Positions 1-10,100 of a stretch of 64,000 bases of DNA are shown one piece after another (position 1 is the first letter of the stretch; each line of letters starts with the position of its first letter). The translations under genes and the position numbers were made by a program. The notes beneath the pieces were generated by a model that worked only from the letters and a program-made list of their open reading frames with translations, did not search any database and was not told where the DNA came from. Origin of the DNA: Theropithecus gelada (lineage: Eukaryota > Chordata > Mammalia > Primates > Cercopithecidae); the NCBI RefSeq assembly GCF_003255815.1, contig NC_037668.1, positions 12,055,069-12,119,068 on the forward strand. Direction: 5' to 3'.

Positions 1-660
1 GTTGCCATGGGGTGGGTGAGCAATACAGACGGAAAGAGAGACAAGAGAGAGAGAAGCATCAGGTACTGGCCAGATGATGATTTTCTGAGGCAGGAGACTG
101 AGTGTTTCTGTATGGTACAGTCATGACTTACTGATGATCATGTCCCAGAACAGTGGTTTCATCCTTTTTTCTTAAATTGTATTGAATTTTATATGTATTG
201 GCCAAGTAAGCACAGATTTTGAGGCATTATAATATCCCCAAAATCTCATGTCATCAAGTCCCCTTTCTCTTAATCTCGTGGCATGGTATAATAATAATTT
301 TTCTATCAAATTTTCTTGCCGTGGAACACTCACCACTGTGCTAATGCAAAACCAGCAGAAAGCAGATATGCATCTCAGGGTGGTTGAAACCATAAGAAGA
401 ACATATCTGCTTGCAGGAAATCTCTGTGACTGATTAGTTGTTCACAAGGTCAACTGGTTTTGTGTACGGAACTTGAGAAGTTAATAAGAAATGGCAAATA
501 GTACAAGTATCACAATGAAAACAGAAAACATTGTCCAAAAGGATCATTTCTGGTTGGCTGAAGGGATGCATTAGGTATATTCAGGACTTTCTGGTTCTCT
601 GTGGATATGAGTTGTACAGATATCACCCTGAATTGACAGTTCCTGATTTTTCTCAATTAC
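1..660 (-). other. NBPF intron of the third duplicated unit
   Basis: No gene is visible here. The stretch near 180-330 resembles intron sequence at about 2,210-2,330 and 5,330-5,440 (shared words include a block around CCAAGTAA.CACAG followed by TTGAGGCATT). This places it in the intron between exon 8 and an off-window exon 9. Confidence 0.55.
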
Positions 661-712
661 CTGGGAGCAATTGTTTCTTGTCTTTTCACCTCTTCAAGAC
701 CAAGTTGCTTTT
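661..712 (-). CDS. NBPF7: NBPF exon 8 (52 bp, third repeat unit)
   Basis: The exon is found by homology of position: an intron segment that lies between the 212-bp and short exons of the other two units recurs at about 180-330, predicting a short exon here. The acceptor is CAG (713-715), the length is 52 bp and the donor is GTAATT. It encodes KQLGLEEVKRQETIAP, less acidic than its paralogue. Its 212-bp partner should lie just left of position 1. Confidence 0.72.
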
Positions 713-3700
713 CTGCAAATACATTGAGAGAAAACCAGTCACATGAACTTGATCCCATTCATACATGCACACACTTGTGTCCAAACCTACACAGTGGCAT
801 AAATACACTCAGTGTCATAACAGCCTATTGTGAGAGGAACTTCCTAGGAGGCCTCAGCATGAGCCTTGTGAGAAGCCACTAGGTTTACTTTCCTGAGCCA
901 TGGAGCAAATCTCCTTAACATAACAGGTCATCATCACAGTCCCTTCTGTCCTGAGCCACAGCACAGTTAAACACATCCTTTTTTACTGAGAGATCCTGGG
1001 GATCCACTTCAATGCTTTCTAGGAGGGTTACTGCAGTATTCAGCATGCTTCCTTCTGATAAGTTACCGTTGGTGGTTTTGTAGAATTCACATTTAGATGG
1101 ATAGATTGCATCAAAAGAATCTCTCATGCTCTGCAGAAACACTGGCCTTTCATCTTGTAGGGAGTTCCAGGGCCCAGCCTTCTTTCAGAGAAACATCAAA
1201 AGTCCAATAGTGGTGTTCATGTTCTGGTACTCAGAGATTTCTTAGCTAAGACAAGCCAACTAAAAAGAGACAGTGTCTAGCCTGACAGAAGGGAACAAGA
1301 GTAATGACAGTCCCAGGAATATAGAAATGGCTGCCAATGGCCTTGGACAGCATAAAAACTCAGGCTGTTTGGGTAGAAATCCCATGTGAGATGACAGATT
1401 CAATCTAAATTGGGAGGACTGATGGATAAATCCCGCATCCAGGCCGCAGGGGTGCATGTGAATTTGTCAGGTCAACCTTGGGTACAGTGATTTGCTAGTG
1501 GGGCAAAGATGAAAGATGACATGTGATTTGCAGCTAGGATGGAGCAAAACTCTCTGACTCATGGGATGCCTTCTTCAAACTCAATCCTAGAGCCTGGTTC
1601 TAACCAGTATATGAGTATAGGGTCCATCTGAAGGTATAGCATCTGTCATTCTAGACTGGTCGTGGGGTGCCAAGAATAGGGAGCCTACCTGGGAAGCCAA
1701 GTGGGGTTTCCTCCCCTTTGGAATTGGAGCGTTCGCTGGCTACGTCCTGAGCAGAGCAAACTTTCTGTTCGTCCAGTGCCAAGAAAGTGGCTTCGCAAGG
1801 CTGGTAAGATTGGGACATATCATGGTGACTACAGGAAGTCAGAACACTTTCCTCCGGGGAGTCCTGCAGCACTTCCTTCTCTTCAGACTCCTGCAGCTTC
1901 CTGATGTGCCAGACAGGAGAGGAGTGACAAGAGGGATTCAACACCACAGCATCTCAGGTGGTTTCATGGGACACATAAGGGAGTGGTCACAGAAACCAAA
2001 GGGGTAGTCTCCTCCAAGACAGAAAAATCTATCCTTCTAAATGTGGGGTGGATGTGACCGCCCTGGGGACAGAGCAAACGCAAGCAGCAGGTGCTCAGCG
2101 CGTTTGCCACAAACGAGCTGCTGCGGGAGGTCCCAGACTCTCCCCGTAAACCGCGATCACGACTTGCAGCGCAGAGAACTGACACAGGGCTTGGCTTCCT
2201 ATGCTTAAATGTGTTGATGTTTACATGCAGCACCCAAGTAAACACAGCTCTTGAGGCATTCCAGATACACAGATCTTATCTTTTCAAAGCCCATTTTTAA
2301 AATATTTTGACATAAATTACCATTTCCCTGTTTTGTAATGAAATACTTGCCAACACGCTGACATCAAATATGTAGAAAGTATACATGCATCTCACTCTGG
2401 ATCAACCACACGGGAGAGAACAGGTGACATCCCTGAGTTTGGTTAGTTCACCTGGCTCAACTGATTGCATATTCCTATGCAAGAGGGGATTAAGAAATTG
2501 AAACCTGGCCAGGCGCGGTGGCTCACACCTGTAAGTAATCCTAGCACTTTAGGAGGTAAAGGCAGGCGGATTACAAGGTCAGGAGATCAAGATCATCCTG
2601 GCTAACACGGTGAAATCCTATCTCTACTAAAAATACAAAAAAAAAAAAAAATAGCCCAGCATGGTGGCAGGTGCCTGTATTCCCAGCTACTTGGGAGGCT
2701 GAGGCAGGAGAATGGCGTGAACCCAGAAGGCAGAGCTGGCAGTGAGCCGAGATCATGCCACTGCACTCTGGCCTGGGAGACACAGCAAGACTCTGTCTCA
2801 AAAAAAAAAGAAAGAAAGAAATGTGTAACCTACTCAAGTACCACAATCAAAAAGACAGCATTGTTAAAACGTATAATTTGCAGCTGGATGAATGGATGAG
2901 GCAGTTCTGTTCGTCACTTTCTATTTTTCCCTGGATCTACAGTCTCCCGGTGTCACTATTGTACTAACATCCCACAAATCTACAGAGTTACCTGGGGGGC
3001 ACTGGCGCTTTCCCTTCCTCTTCCTCATGATCATTTTGATTTTCTGTAAACAAATTCAGAAGAGCAGGTCACATTAAGCAAATCACGCTTCACACAAGAC
3101 CAAATCAGTGTCCAGTCATAGCACAAGGACATAAATATTCTCAGTGTAAGAATGTGATATTCTGGCAGGAACGTTCTAATGTGCCCTAGATTAAGTCTTG
3201 ACAGAAGTAGATGAGCCTGCTTTTCAGATCCGTGGGACAAAATCTCCCTCATCTGGTGGATCTTAATCTTATATCCTCTGACCTGAGTCAGCACAAACAA
3301 TTAAATCATTTTCCCTAAGATTTTCAAAAATTGCCCTAACTGATTTCCAGAACTGCTGCTGCAATACTGATTTATCTCTTCATATATCATGGTCAATGAA
3401 TGGTTAGAGAAATTTATATAGAAAACTGAACTGATAGATTAATTCTAACAACTTTTGCTTAAAAAAGAATCTGTGGGGCTGGCTGGTGGCTCATGCCTCT
3501 AGTCCCAGCACTTTGGGAGACCAAGGCAGGCAGATCACTTGATGTCAGGAGTTCAAGATCAGCCTGGCCAACATGGTGAAACCCCACCTCTACTAAAAAT
3601 ACAAAAATTAGCCAGGCGTGGTGACGCACACTGGAAGTACCAGCTACTCGGGAGGCTGAGGCAAGAGAATCACTTGAACCCTAGAGGCAAAAGTTGTAGT

Positions 3701-4354
3701 GAGCCAAGATCACGCCACTGTATTCCAGCCTGGGTGACAGAGTGAGGCTTCATCACAAGAAAAAAAAAAAAAAGGAAAAAAAGAAAAAGAAAGAAAGAGA
3801 AAAGAAAGAAAGAAAAGAAATCTGTGGTGCTACACAGAAACAGTGGCCACTCATGGGGTGAAGAACTCAGGACCCAGGCTTGCTTTATGGAAACTTATAA
3901 GCAAGATAAGGGTACAAGTGTTGATGTCCTGGTTTCAGTTGACTGAATAGCTGAGACAAGCTGGTTTAAAGGAGATCCAGACTGGAGATGAGGAGAGTGA
4001 AACCAGGGAAAGAACATCTTCAAATAAATGGACAAGGCTGTCAGTGGTCTCAGACAGGCAAAGAAACTCCACGGACATTGTTCAGAGACACAAATTACAC
4101 CATTGCAGCTGACAAGAGACATAGGGACTGAGCTAAGAGGCCTGACAGATACCTCCTGTACTCCTCCTGTACATGGGTAGCTATGGCTTTGTCACACCTG
4201 CCTCTGTTCCAATAACCTGATACTGGGGCCAGGATGACAAAGGTATGACATAGGCCAAGGAGGACAGGAAAGCTCTCTGATCCACTGGTATCTGTGTTTA
4301 ATATTCCATCCTAGTTTCTCATTCTCTCTCTCCTCTTTCACTTCTCTCTCTCTA

Positions 4355-4387
<33 letters not shown>

Positions 4388-7300
4388 TTCTTTTTGACAC
4401 AGGTTCTTGCTCTGTCGCCTAAGTTGGAGTGTCGCAGTGCAATCACGGCTCACTGCAGCCTCTACCTCCCAGGCTCAGACAATTCTTCCACCTAAGCCTC
4501 TTGAGTAGTTGGGACTATAGGCATGCAGCAGCATGCCTGGCTAATTTTTTGTATTTATTGTAAAGATGGGATTCACCATATTGTCCAGGCTGGTCTTGAA
4601 CTCCTGATCTCAAGTGATCCACCCACCTGGGCCTCCCAAAGTACTGTGATTATACGTGTGAGTCACCGTACCTAGCTCCATCCTAGTTTCTGACTCAAAC
4701 CAATATGTGTGTATACAGCCCATCCTCAGAATTGATCTTCCATAGCCTAGACAGAGGTAGGAGACACAAGGAAAATAGAGGTTACCTGGGAGAATGTTTA
4801 GAGTATCCTGCCATTCATCTTGAGAGGATTCACCATCTACAATCAGAGTTGAGGTGGCTTTGTCTTCCTCAAATGTGATTTTTGTGTTCCTGTGTGGCGG
4901 GTTGGAGTTACAAGGGCCGTGGCTATTTGAACAACTGATGACACATTCCTCCAGTGAGTCTTCAGGGACTTCCTTTTCTTCAGCCTTCTGCGCCTCCCTG
5001 ATGAGCCAGGTGGGATAGAGATGACAGAAGATTAGACCGAGAGGGATTGGACCCCAGGGAGTCCTAGCTGGTTTTGACAGGAGGCATAAAATAGTGGTTC
5101 CAGAAAGCAAACAAGAGGTTCCCATTAAGAGAGAACAGGCAATCCTCTTCTCTCTGCAATGGAGCATGGCTGCCATGGGAGCCAGAGAGGAAGAGAGCAA
5201 CTGGTGTTCACTGCACTGGACAGATAGGAGCTGAGGAGGATGAAGACTCAGCTATCCCTGCACAGTACAGACATGACACTCGGCACACACAGAGAGACAA
5301 CAGCTGCCACACCCTGTGTCTAAGCTGGGTTGAATTTCACATACTGTGGCCAAGGGAACGCAGGCTTTGGACCCATTATAGACTCCAGACATGGTGTGCC
5401 TTCTAGGCCTTTTTATTTTAACATTGTGAGATAAAATGTATTTTTTTTTTTTGTCTAGGTACTTTTCCTGGTGTTTAACTTTGCTAGGTACTTCCTAATT
5501 CCTCTGCTTGTTGCCTCTTTGCTATTTATCATTCATAACAAGTATCTAAAGACAACCATGGAGAAAGCAGCTTTGCACCTCCTCCTGGTTTTCACAACAG
5601 GGTAGAACAGGCCTTCTCTGTGTGTGCAGGAAGTCCCTGGGGCTAGTGAGTTTATTGAGGGTCTTCCTTAAGGTACCATGAAGACAATGGACAAACATGT
5701 TAACAGGCCTATTTCCTTGTTGGGTGAGTGCAAGAAATCAGTGTACTCTGCAGCTTTCTTTATCCTGCATCCGGAATCTGTGACTACCTTCACTCCCTTT
5801 GTGTTCTTGCTGAGACCTTTTCCATATGTTACCACCCATTACCTGCTCCTGATTATTCAGTCTTACCTGGGGGCAGGTGATTCCTGTACTTTATCGACCT
5901 CCTCAGCTTTATCATTTTCATCCTCATCTTCATCATCTTCTGTAAATACAGAAGTGTTCGTTCAGATATTTCCCACTTCACACTCTGCAAGCACAGTCAG
6001 CCCAATGTGCACAGAGACATGAACATCTATGATGGGTCAGCATTGAACTGAAAGCTCTCATGTTTTATCTTTAACAAAATGCCCTGGCGTTGTTTCCTGA
6101 TCCATCAGGCAATGCATTTCTGATCTGGAGGGCCACCATCAAGATGTGGCCAAACACTGAAAAGACGTTTTGCTCCCCATATCACTGGAGGCTTGTGCAG
6201 CCTTTCTCTGGCCTTTGGCAGCTGTCTCCCCCATCCCGCCACAGATCTGATTCCCAGGCATGGGCTTGGTGTCCTGTCACAGTTCGCATTTAGAAACTAA
6301 TTCTTTCTCTTAGGAGAGGACAAACTTGTCCCACAGTCCTCTATACATCAGAAGACTGCACAGGCCCTCCACGTGGCTTCTGCTGTGTTATTCAGGGACA
6401 TTCTCTCCGTGGGGAGTGCTCCAGTCTAAAGCCCTTCCTACCACCAAATGCCCCCACATCAGGTGCCTTCTCCAACACCACATGGCGAGGGGCTTCATCT
6501 CATTCTGAAAAGCAGTCATAAGTGTTCCGGCATTTGAATGATAGAGACACTTGCAAGAGATAATGTGTCTGCCTTTGCAGAATGAGAGACAGTAACCCAG
6601 GAAAGATAAATAAATCACTCACCAACAGGTACTAAGAACATTGCTGAAGAGACAGCCTGGGAACTTTCATTCTTAGTCCAGAGCTCTTTTCACTCTAACA
6701 AGCGTCCTCCCGTCACAGCCTCCTTCCTGTCCTTTAAAACTAGACAGATACTGCCTCTTGCTCCAAAGACCACCTTCCATCAAGGAAGGAGGGACATTTG
6801 CAATACTGTGACCTCCAACCTCATGGGTTTCTCATCTCTGTTCTTACCCAGGAAGTCCTGGTCATGTCATGGCCACATATGTTTAGTGGAAAAACCCCAC
6901 CGATACAACCGTCATTGTGAAAGTGTGGAGGTCTGGAGTCTCTCATAAGCCTGGGGTTTGGGGTCATCAGGGCCTGTGGCCACCTTACCTGAGCTGAGCT
7001 TGTGGACAAGGTGCCATGCCAGCCTACACCCCTCAGCCAGCTGTTCTTGGAGGTCCCGCCGCTGGGACTTGTCCGGCTCATCCGGAGTGAGGAGGGCCTG
7101 GAGATGCTGAGTCAATGAGCGGGAGGCATCTCTCCCTTCCCGTAACTTCTCCCTTAACTGGATCAGCTCTCGTGCCTGAGAGTGAACCAGAACTTTATAT
7201 TGCCTAAGGTGAGAGGGTAGAGAACATTTAACAGTGGAAAGGGATGAGTGATCAGTTCTAATACTGCAACAGAGATTTCTGAGACAATGTCCTCAAGGAG

Positions 7301-10100
7301 ACCTCCAAGCAGAAGGTCAGCACATGTTTAAAGGAATGTCTGTGGCCAAGAGAAAGAATAGAAAATGGTTTACAGGCTTCCTCTGTATCAGAGAGGACTC
7401 CTGTAAGATCCTTGATGATATTTCATTCATCTTTCTCTTCTGTAAACAAAAGTAGGTGTCTTCCTAATTCCATTTCAAAAAGACATCCTTTCAGTTCCTC
7501 ACTCTGGCCACGGACATTTCCATGTGAAAATACGCATAGTGCACCTTGCGGCGATAGATACAAAGTCAGGGACAGAAATGAGGCTGGGTGCAGATGGGGT
7601 GAATTGAAAAGATGAAAGAAGAAAAGAATGACAGGGCCGAGAAGGCAACATTGATTGAGTGGAAGAATGAGACGCCGTAACCAGTCAGGAAGTGATTCTG
7701 ACCAAGGGTAAGTGGGGTGGTGATGACACACCATTTTGAGTATACTGAATGCTGCTGGGTGGTTCCCACTTCTTTGGTTAATTTTGTGTTATGCAAATTT
7801 CACCTCAACAATTACTTGTTTGAAAAAGAGAAAACAAGGCTCTGAGAAACAACTGCAACCCATAACTTATTATTATCCTTGTTCTCTGTTTGATAAATAT
7901 TTGTGTGTCGTGAGCCTGCCATGGCAATTCCTGCCCTTCCCTGACCCAGCTTAGCTCTTACTTCTCCCGCCGAGCTGCTGTACGTCAGAGATTTACACAC
8001 CTGCCCACCTGCCTGCCCCCACGGGGCCCCCTCACCTGAGCTCCTCAGCTTGCTTGAGCTGCTCTGCGAGCTTCTCCCCCTTGAACTGCAGCTCATCCCT
8101 CAGCATAGATTTTATGAGGTCTTTGCACTCTTCATACTCTGAGAAAAGACAGACACGCCTGCCTCAGTGGAAGGCTGGACATGCTGCTGTGGTCACTGCC
8201 TACAGGGCAGGAGGCAGGTCCATCCCAAGGACAAAACTGTCCCCACTACCAGGCTCTAGGCAGGGATTTCCACATCTTTACTCTTCAGTCTCCCGAATTT
8301 CTGGCATCTGATCCTCCAAAATTTAGAGACGAAGAAAGAGAAACTCAAGGGCACATCAAGGAAATTGACAAGATGATTCAACCACAAGGAAGTGGAGTCA
8401 GAATTCACAGCCCCTGAGGTCTGAGTCTGAATGCGGGGCTGCTTTCCCAAGCCTTCAGCCTCTCCTCTAAAACACTGCACTGGGCCATGAAGCAGTGATT
8501 TCTTGTAAGTCGGGAAGGCCCCTAGGACTATGGGACTGATGGTTTCCCTTTTACTGGGAATTTCAAGGACAAGTATGACAAAGATTTTTTAAATCTTTGA
8601 TTTCTAAATCATATCTTCAGATAAGATTTTAAGAATCATATCTGAAACATAAAGTATGAGACATAAGACCATAAGGCCATGAAGGAAATATGCCCAAATA
8701 CTAATAAAGTTTGTGTTAATTTAGAAACAGTAGAATGAAGAACTAATAGATAGTGTTTACTCTGTGCCAGTAACTGTTCCAGGAGATTGGCAAGAAATAG
8801 CTCATGTAATTCACTGCAGCAATTTACAGAGGTAGGTATTATTGTAGTATTCTATGATCAAATGATAAAACTGAGGATTAGAAAAGACAAGCAACTTGGA
8901 AGGAGCACAGGACACAGGCCCAGGGTCCCTGCTATGCACACTGCACTGCTACTTCCACACATTCTCGGGTGTGATCTTTCTTCCTCTTTAGGAACAAGAG
9001 CCTGTGCCCCAGGAAGCAGGACTTCCTCTCACCAGGGTACTCTCTGCTTTTTTTTTTTTTTTTTTCTTCGAGTCTTGCCCTGTCCCAAGGCTGGAGTGCA
9101 AAGGCGTGATCTTGACTCACTGCAACCTCTGCCTCCTGGGTTCAAAGGATCCTCCTGCCTCAGCCTCCCAAGTAGCTGGGGTTACAGGCACCTGCCACCA
9201 TGCCCAGCTAATTCTTGTATTTTTAGTGGAGACGTGGTTTCACCATGTTGGCCAGGCTGGTCTTAAACTCCTGACCTTGTGATCTGGCTGCCTCAGCCTC
9301 CCAAAGTGCTGGGATTACAGGAGTGAACCACCACACCCGGCTCCTACTCCCTGCTCTTGATGCTGTCACTTATAGCTACCACAGGTTCTATTGGGAGCAG
9401 ACTCCTCTTGAAGCTCCTCAGAGCAGGTACTGGGTACTATCACCAACTTTCCCTCAGGGTCACTAGAACAGAGCTTTACCTTTTGGGCCTCAACAGAAGC
9501 TTGAACTGAATAAAAGTTCACTAGTCCCAGACATTTAGAACAACAGACTAGATGTTATTTGTCTGCAGGATCTTATATGGTACAGAGAGGATTCTTGAAA
9601 ACATGATTGAGCCTCTTGGAGAAAACAGGTCGTTCTCTGCCTGTGTCAGAAAATCAGCAACTGGGATTTGAACTCTAGTCCCACCCCCACCTGACTGCAA
9701 ACATGGAAAGTTGCCAAATACTTTGGTACCTCTGTCTTCCAACTTTAACAAAATGTTAAAATACCCATTTCTATTTTCCTAGAAGTACGGGGAGGATGAA
9801 ATTATTTTTGATGGAGAGAGCATTTAGTTTCTCAGAGAGAAGACAGGATGTCATTCATCACTTTCATGATGGTGAGCCTAGAGATCTTACTGTATTTATT
9901 CTGCTGGTTGGCCAGGAAGTAGGCCACTTGAGTTACAAGAAATTTCTCTTTTATGTTTCTGAACTGTTGTTTCTTCTCTGCCAGCTGGGGGCGCAATTTC
10001 TCATTGATTTCTAGAATGTTCATCTCTGCCTTCTCACTGGACCAAGGGCCGGCAGATACCACCATGCTGACGTTTGTGGCAGAAGAGGTGGAGTCAGGGA
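661..10100 (-). CDS. NBPF7: NBPF-family gene, 5' eight exons (probable NBPF7), 3' end off window
   Basis: NBPF proteins have an N-terminal coiled-coil region followed by Olduvai (DUF1220) domains; their molecular role is poorly defined. Eight exons lie at 10100-9891, 8138-8036, 7203-6989, 5939-5867, 4997-4786, 3043-2992, 1900-1689 and 712-661. Each is bounded by AG and GT. From the ATG at 10065 the coding parts total 1,094 nt and join through matching phases with no stop, giving about 364 codons. The start MVVSAGPWSS and the segment LQALLTPDEPDKSQ are NBPF hallmarks. The symbol rests on position beside ADAM30 and is inference; human NBPF7 is often treated as a pseudogene, yet this copy is open as far as the window goes. 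The last exons lie beyond position 1. Confidence 0.85.
1689..1900 (-). CDS. NBPF7: NBPF exon 7 (212 bp, Olduvai domain)
   Basis: The acceptor is CAG at 1901-1903 and the donor GTAGGC. It encodes KLQESEEKEVLQDS, then SQSYQPCEATFLALDEQKVC, an Olduvai/DUF1220-type repeat. The length equals exon 5 and the phase is the same, as expected for a duplicated unit. Confidence 0.86.
2507..2821 (+). repeat. Alu element
   Basis: A full dimeric Alu starting GGCCAGGCGCGGTGGCTCAC, with a mid A-run at 2,637-2,651 and an A-rich tail ending in AAAG repeats. It sits in the NBPF intron between exons 6 and 7. Confidence 0.95.
2992..3043 (-). CDS. NBPF7: NBPF exon 6 (52 bp)
   Basis: This is exactly 52 bp, flanked by CAG (3044-3046) and GTAACT. 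It encodes NQNDHEEEEGKAPVPP, the short acidic exon that precedes an Olduvai exon in NBPF genes. It is too short to stand out as an open frame and was found from its splice sites and spacing. Confidence 0.83.
3477..3822 (+). repeat. Alu element with A-rich tail
   Basis: A dimeric Alu from GGCTGGCTGGTGGCTCATGC to a long A/AAAG tail. The flanks GAATCTGTGG and GAAATCTGTGG look like a slightly decayed target-site duplication. Confidence 0.92.
4320..4676 (-). repeat. Alu element with (CT)n-expanded tail
   Basis: An antisense Alu whose 3' tail has become a CT microsatellite (about 4,323-4,386). The 15-bp flank TCCATCCTAGTTTCT is identical at 4305-4319 and 4677-4691, a perfect target-site duplication that shows the microsatellite belongs to the insertion. 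Confidence 0.92.
4786..4997 (-). CDS. NBPF7: NBPF exon 5 (212 bp)
   Basis: The exon starts at the CAG acceptor (4998-5000) and ends at GTAACC. It encodes EAQKAEEKEVPEDSLEEC, then SCSNSHGPCNSNPPHR and KITFEEDK, matching the NBPF segment just before the first Olduvai domain. Seventy whole codons are open and the phase is kept. Confidence 0.87.
5867..5939 (-). CDS. NBPF7: NBPF exon 4 (73 bp acidic exon)
   Basis: This 73-bp exon has an acceptor at CAG (5940-5942) and a donor GTAAGA. It encodes an acidic stretch starting EDDEDEDENDKAEE and ending in PAPR. It pairs with the next 212-bp exon to form the first duplicated unit of the 3' half. Confidence 0.85.
6989..7203 (-). CDS. NBPF7: NBPF exon 3 (215 bp)
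   Basis: The acceptor is CTTAG and the donor GTAAGG. The exon encodes QYKVLVHSQARELIQLREKL, then LQALLTPDEPDKSQ, and ends near HLVHKLSS. It is charged and heptad-rich, consistent with coiled coil, and all 71 whole codons are sense. Confidence 0.88.
8036..8138 (-). CDS. NBPF7: NBPF exon 2 (103 bp)
   Basis: The exon is 103 bp, which I recall as a characteristic NBPF exon size, flanked by CAG and GTGAGG. It completes a lysine codon left from exon 1 and encodes YEECKDLIKSMLRDE and then KLAEQLKQAEELR. No stop is present. It continues the coiled-coil region. Confidence 0.87.
8740..8930 (-). repeat. MIR-like fragment
   Basis: Diverged antisense MIR pattern: CTGTGCCAG, then GAGGTAGGTATTATT and AAACTGAGG-like words in the right order. 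Confidence 0.55.
9049..9341 (-). repeat. Alu element
   Basis: An antisense dimeric Alu, from the T-run at 9,049 to the ACACCCGGCTC end. It is flanked by TACTCTCTGCT and TACTCCCTGCT, a likely target-site duplication with one change. It lies in NBPF intron 1. Confidence 0.94.
9891..10100 (-). CDS. NBPF7: NBPF exon 1 (first coding exon, contains start)
   Basis: The acceptor is at 10101-10102 after a pyrimidine run, and the donor GTAAGA follows 9891. The ATG at 10065-10063 opens MVVSAGPWSSEKAEMNILEI, the standard NBPF amino terminus, so this start is preferred over an earlier in-frame ATG at 10119, which lies beyond the acceptor. The exon encodes 58 codons plus one base, ending in phase 1. Glutamine- and lysine-rich heptads suggest a coiled coil. 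Confidence 0.88.

Larger units (their letters stand above)
713..4785 (-). other. NBPF introns between exons 8, 7, 6 and 5, with three Alus
   Basis: Intron sequences of neighbouring units align in parts: the block at about 740-910 resembles 3,080-3,250, and 1,150-1,350 resembles 3,870-4,090. The second copy has been lengthened by Alu insertions. I see no extra exon. The open frame at 915-1142 lies in the duplicated intron sequence and is not supported. Confidence 0.5.
4998..9890 (-). other. NBPF introns 1-4
   Basis: Apart from exons 2-4, this stretch holds intron sequence, one Alu (about 9,049-9,341) and an antisense MIR-like fragment (about 8,740-8,930, with the remnant of GGTAGGTATTATT and the ACTGAGG-like end). 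No other gene is visible. Confidence 0.5.

Noticed and set aside
915..1142. 75-residue minus-strand open frame between NBPF exons 7 and 8
   Set aside because: Part of it aligns with the matching intron of the next unit (about 3,230-3,310), which is not open, and no acceptor in the right phase was found.
4610..5200. 196-residue minus-strand frame as a single gene
   Set aside because: It is exon 5 of NBPF read through into both introns and, at its end, into an Alu.
8787..9282. 159- and 92-residue frames
   Set aside because: They lie on MIR and Alu sequence; the protein text is typical antisense Alu.
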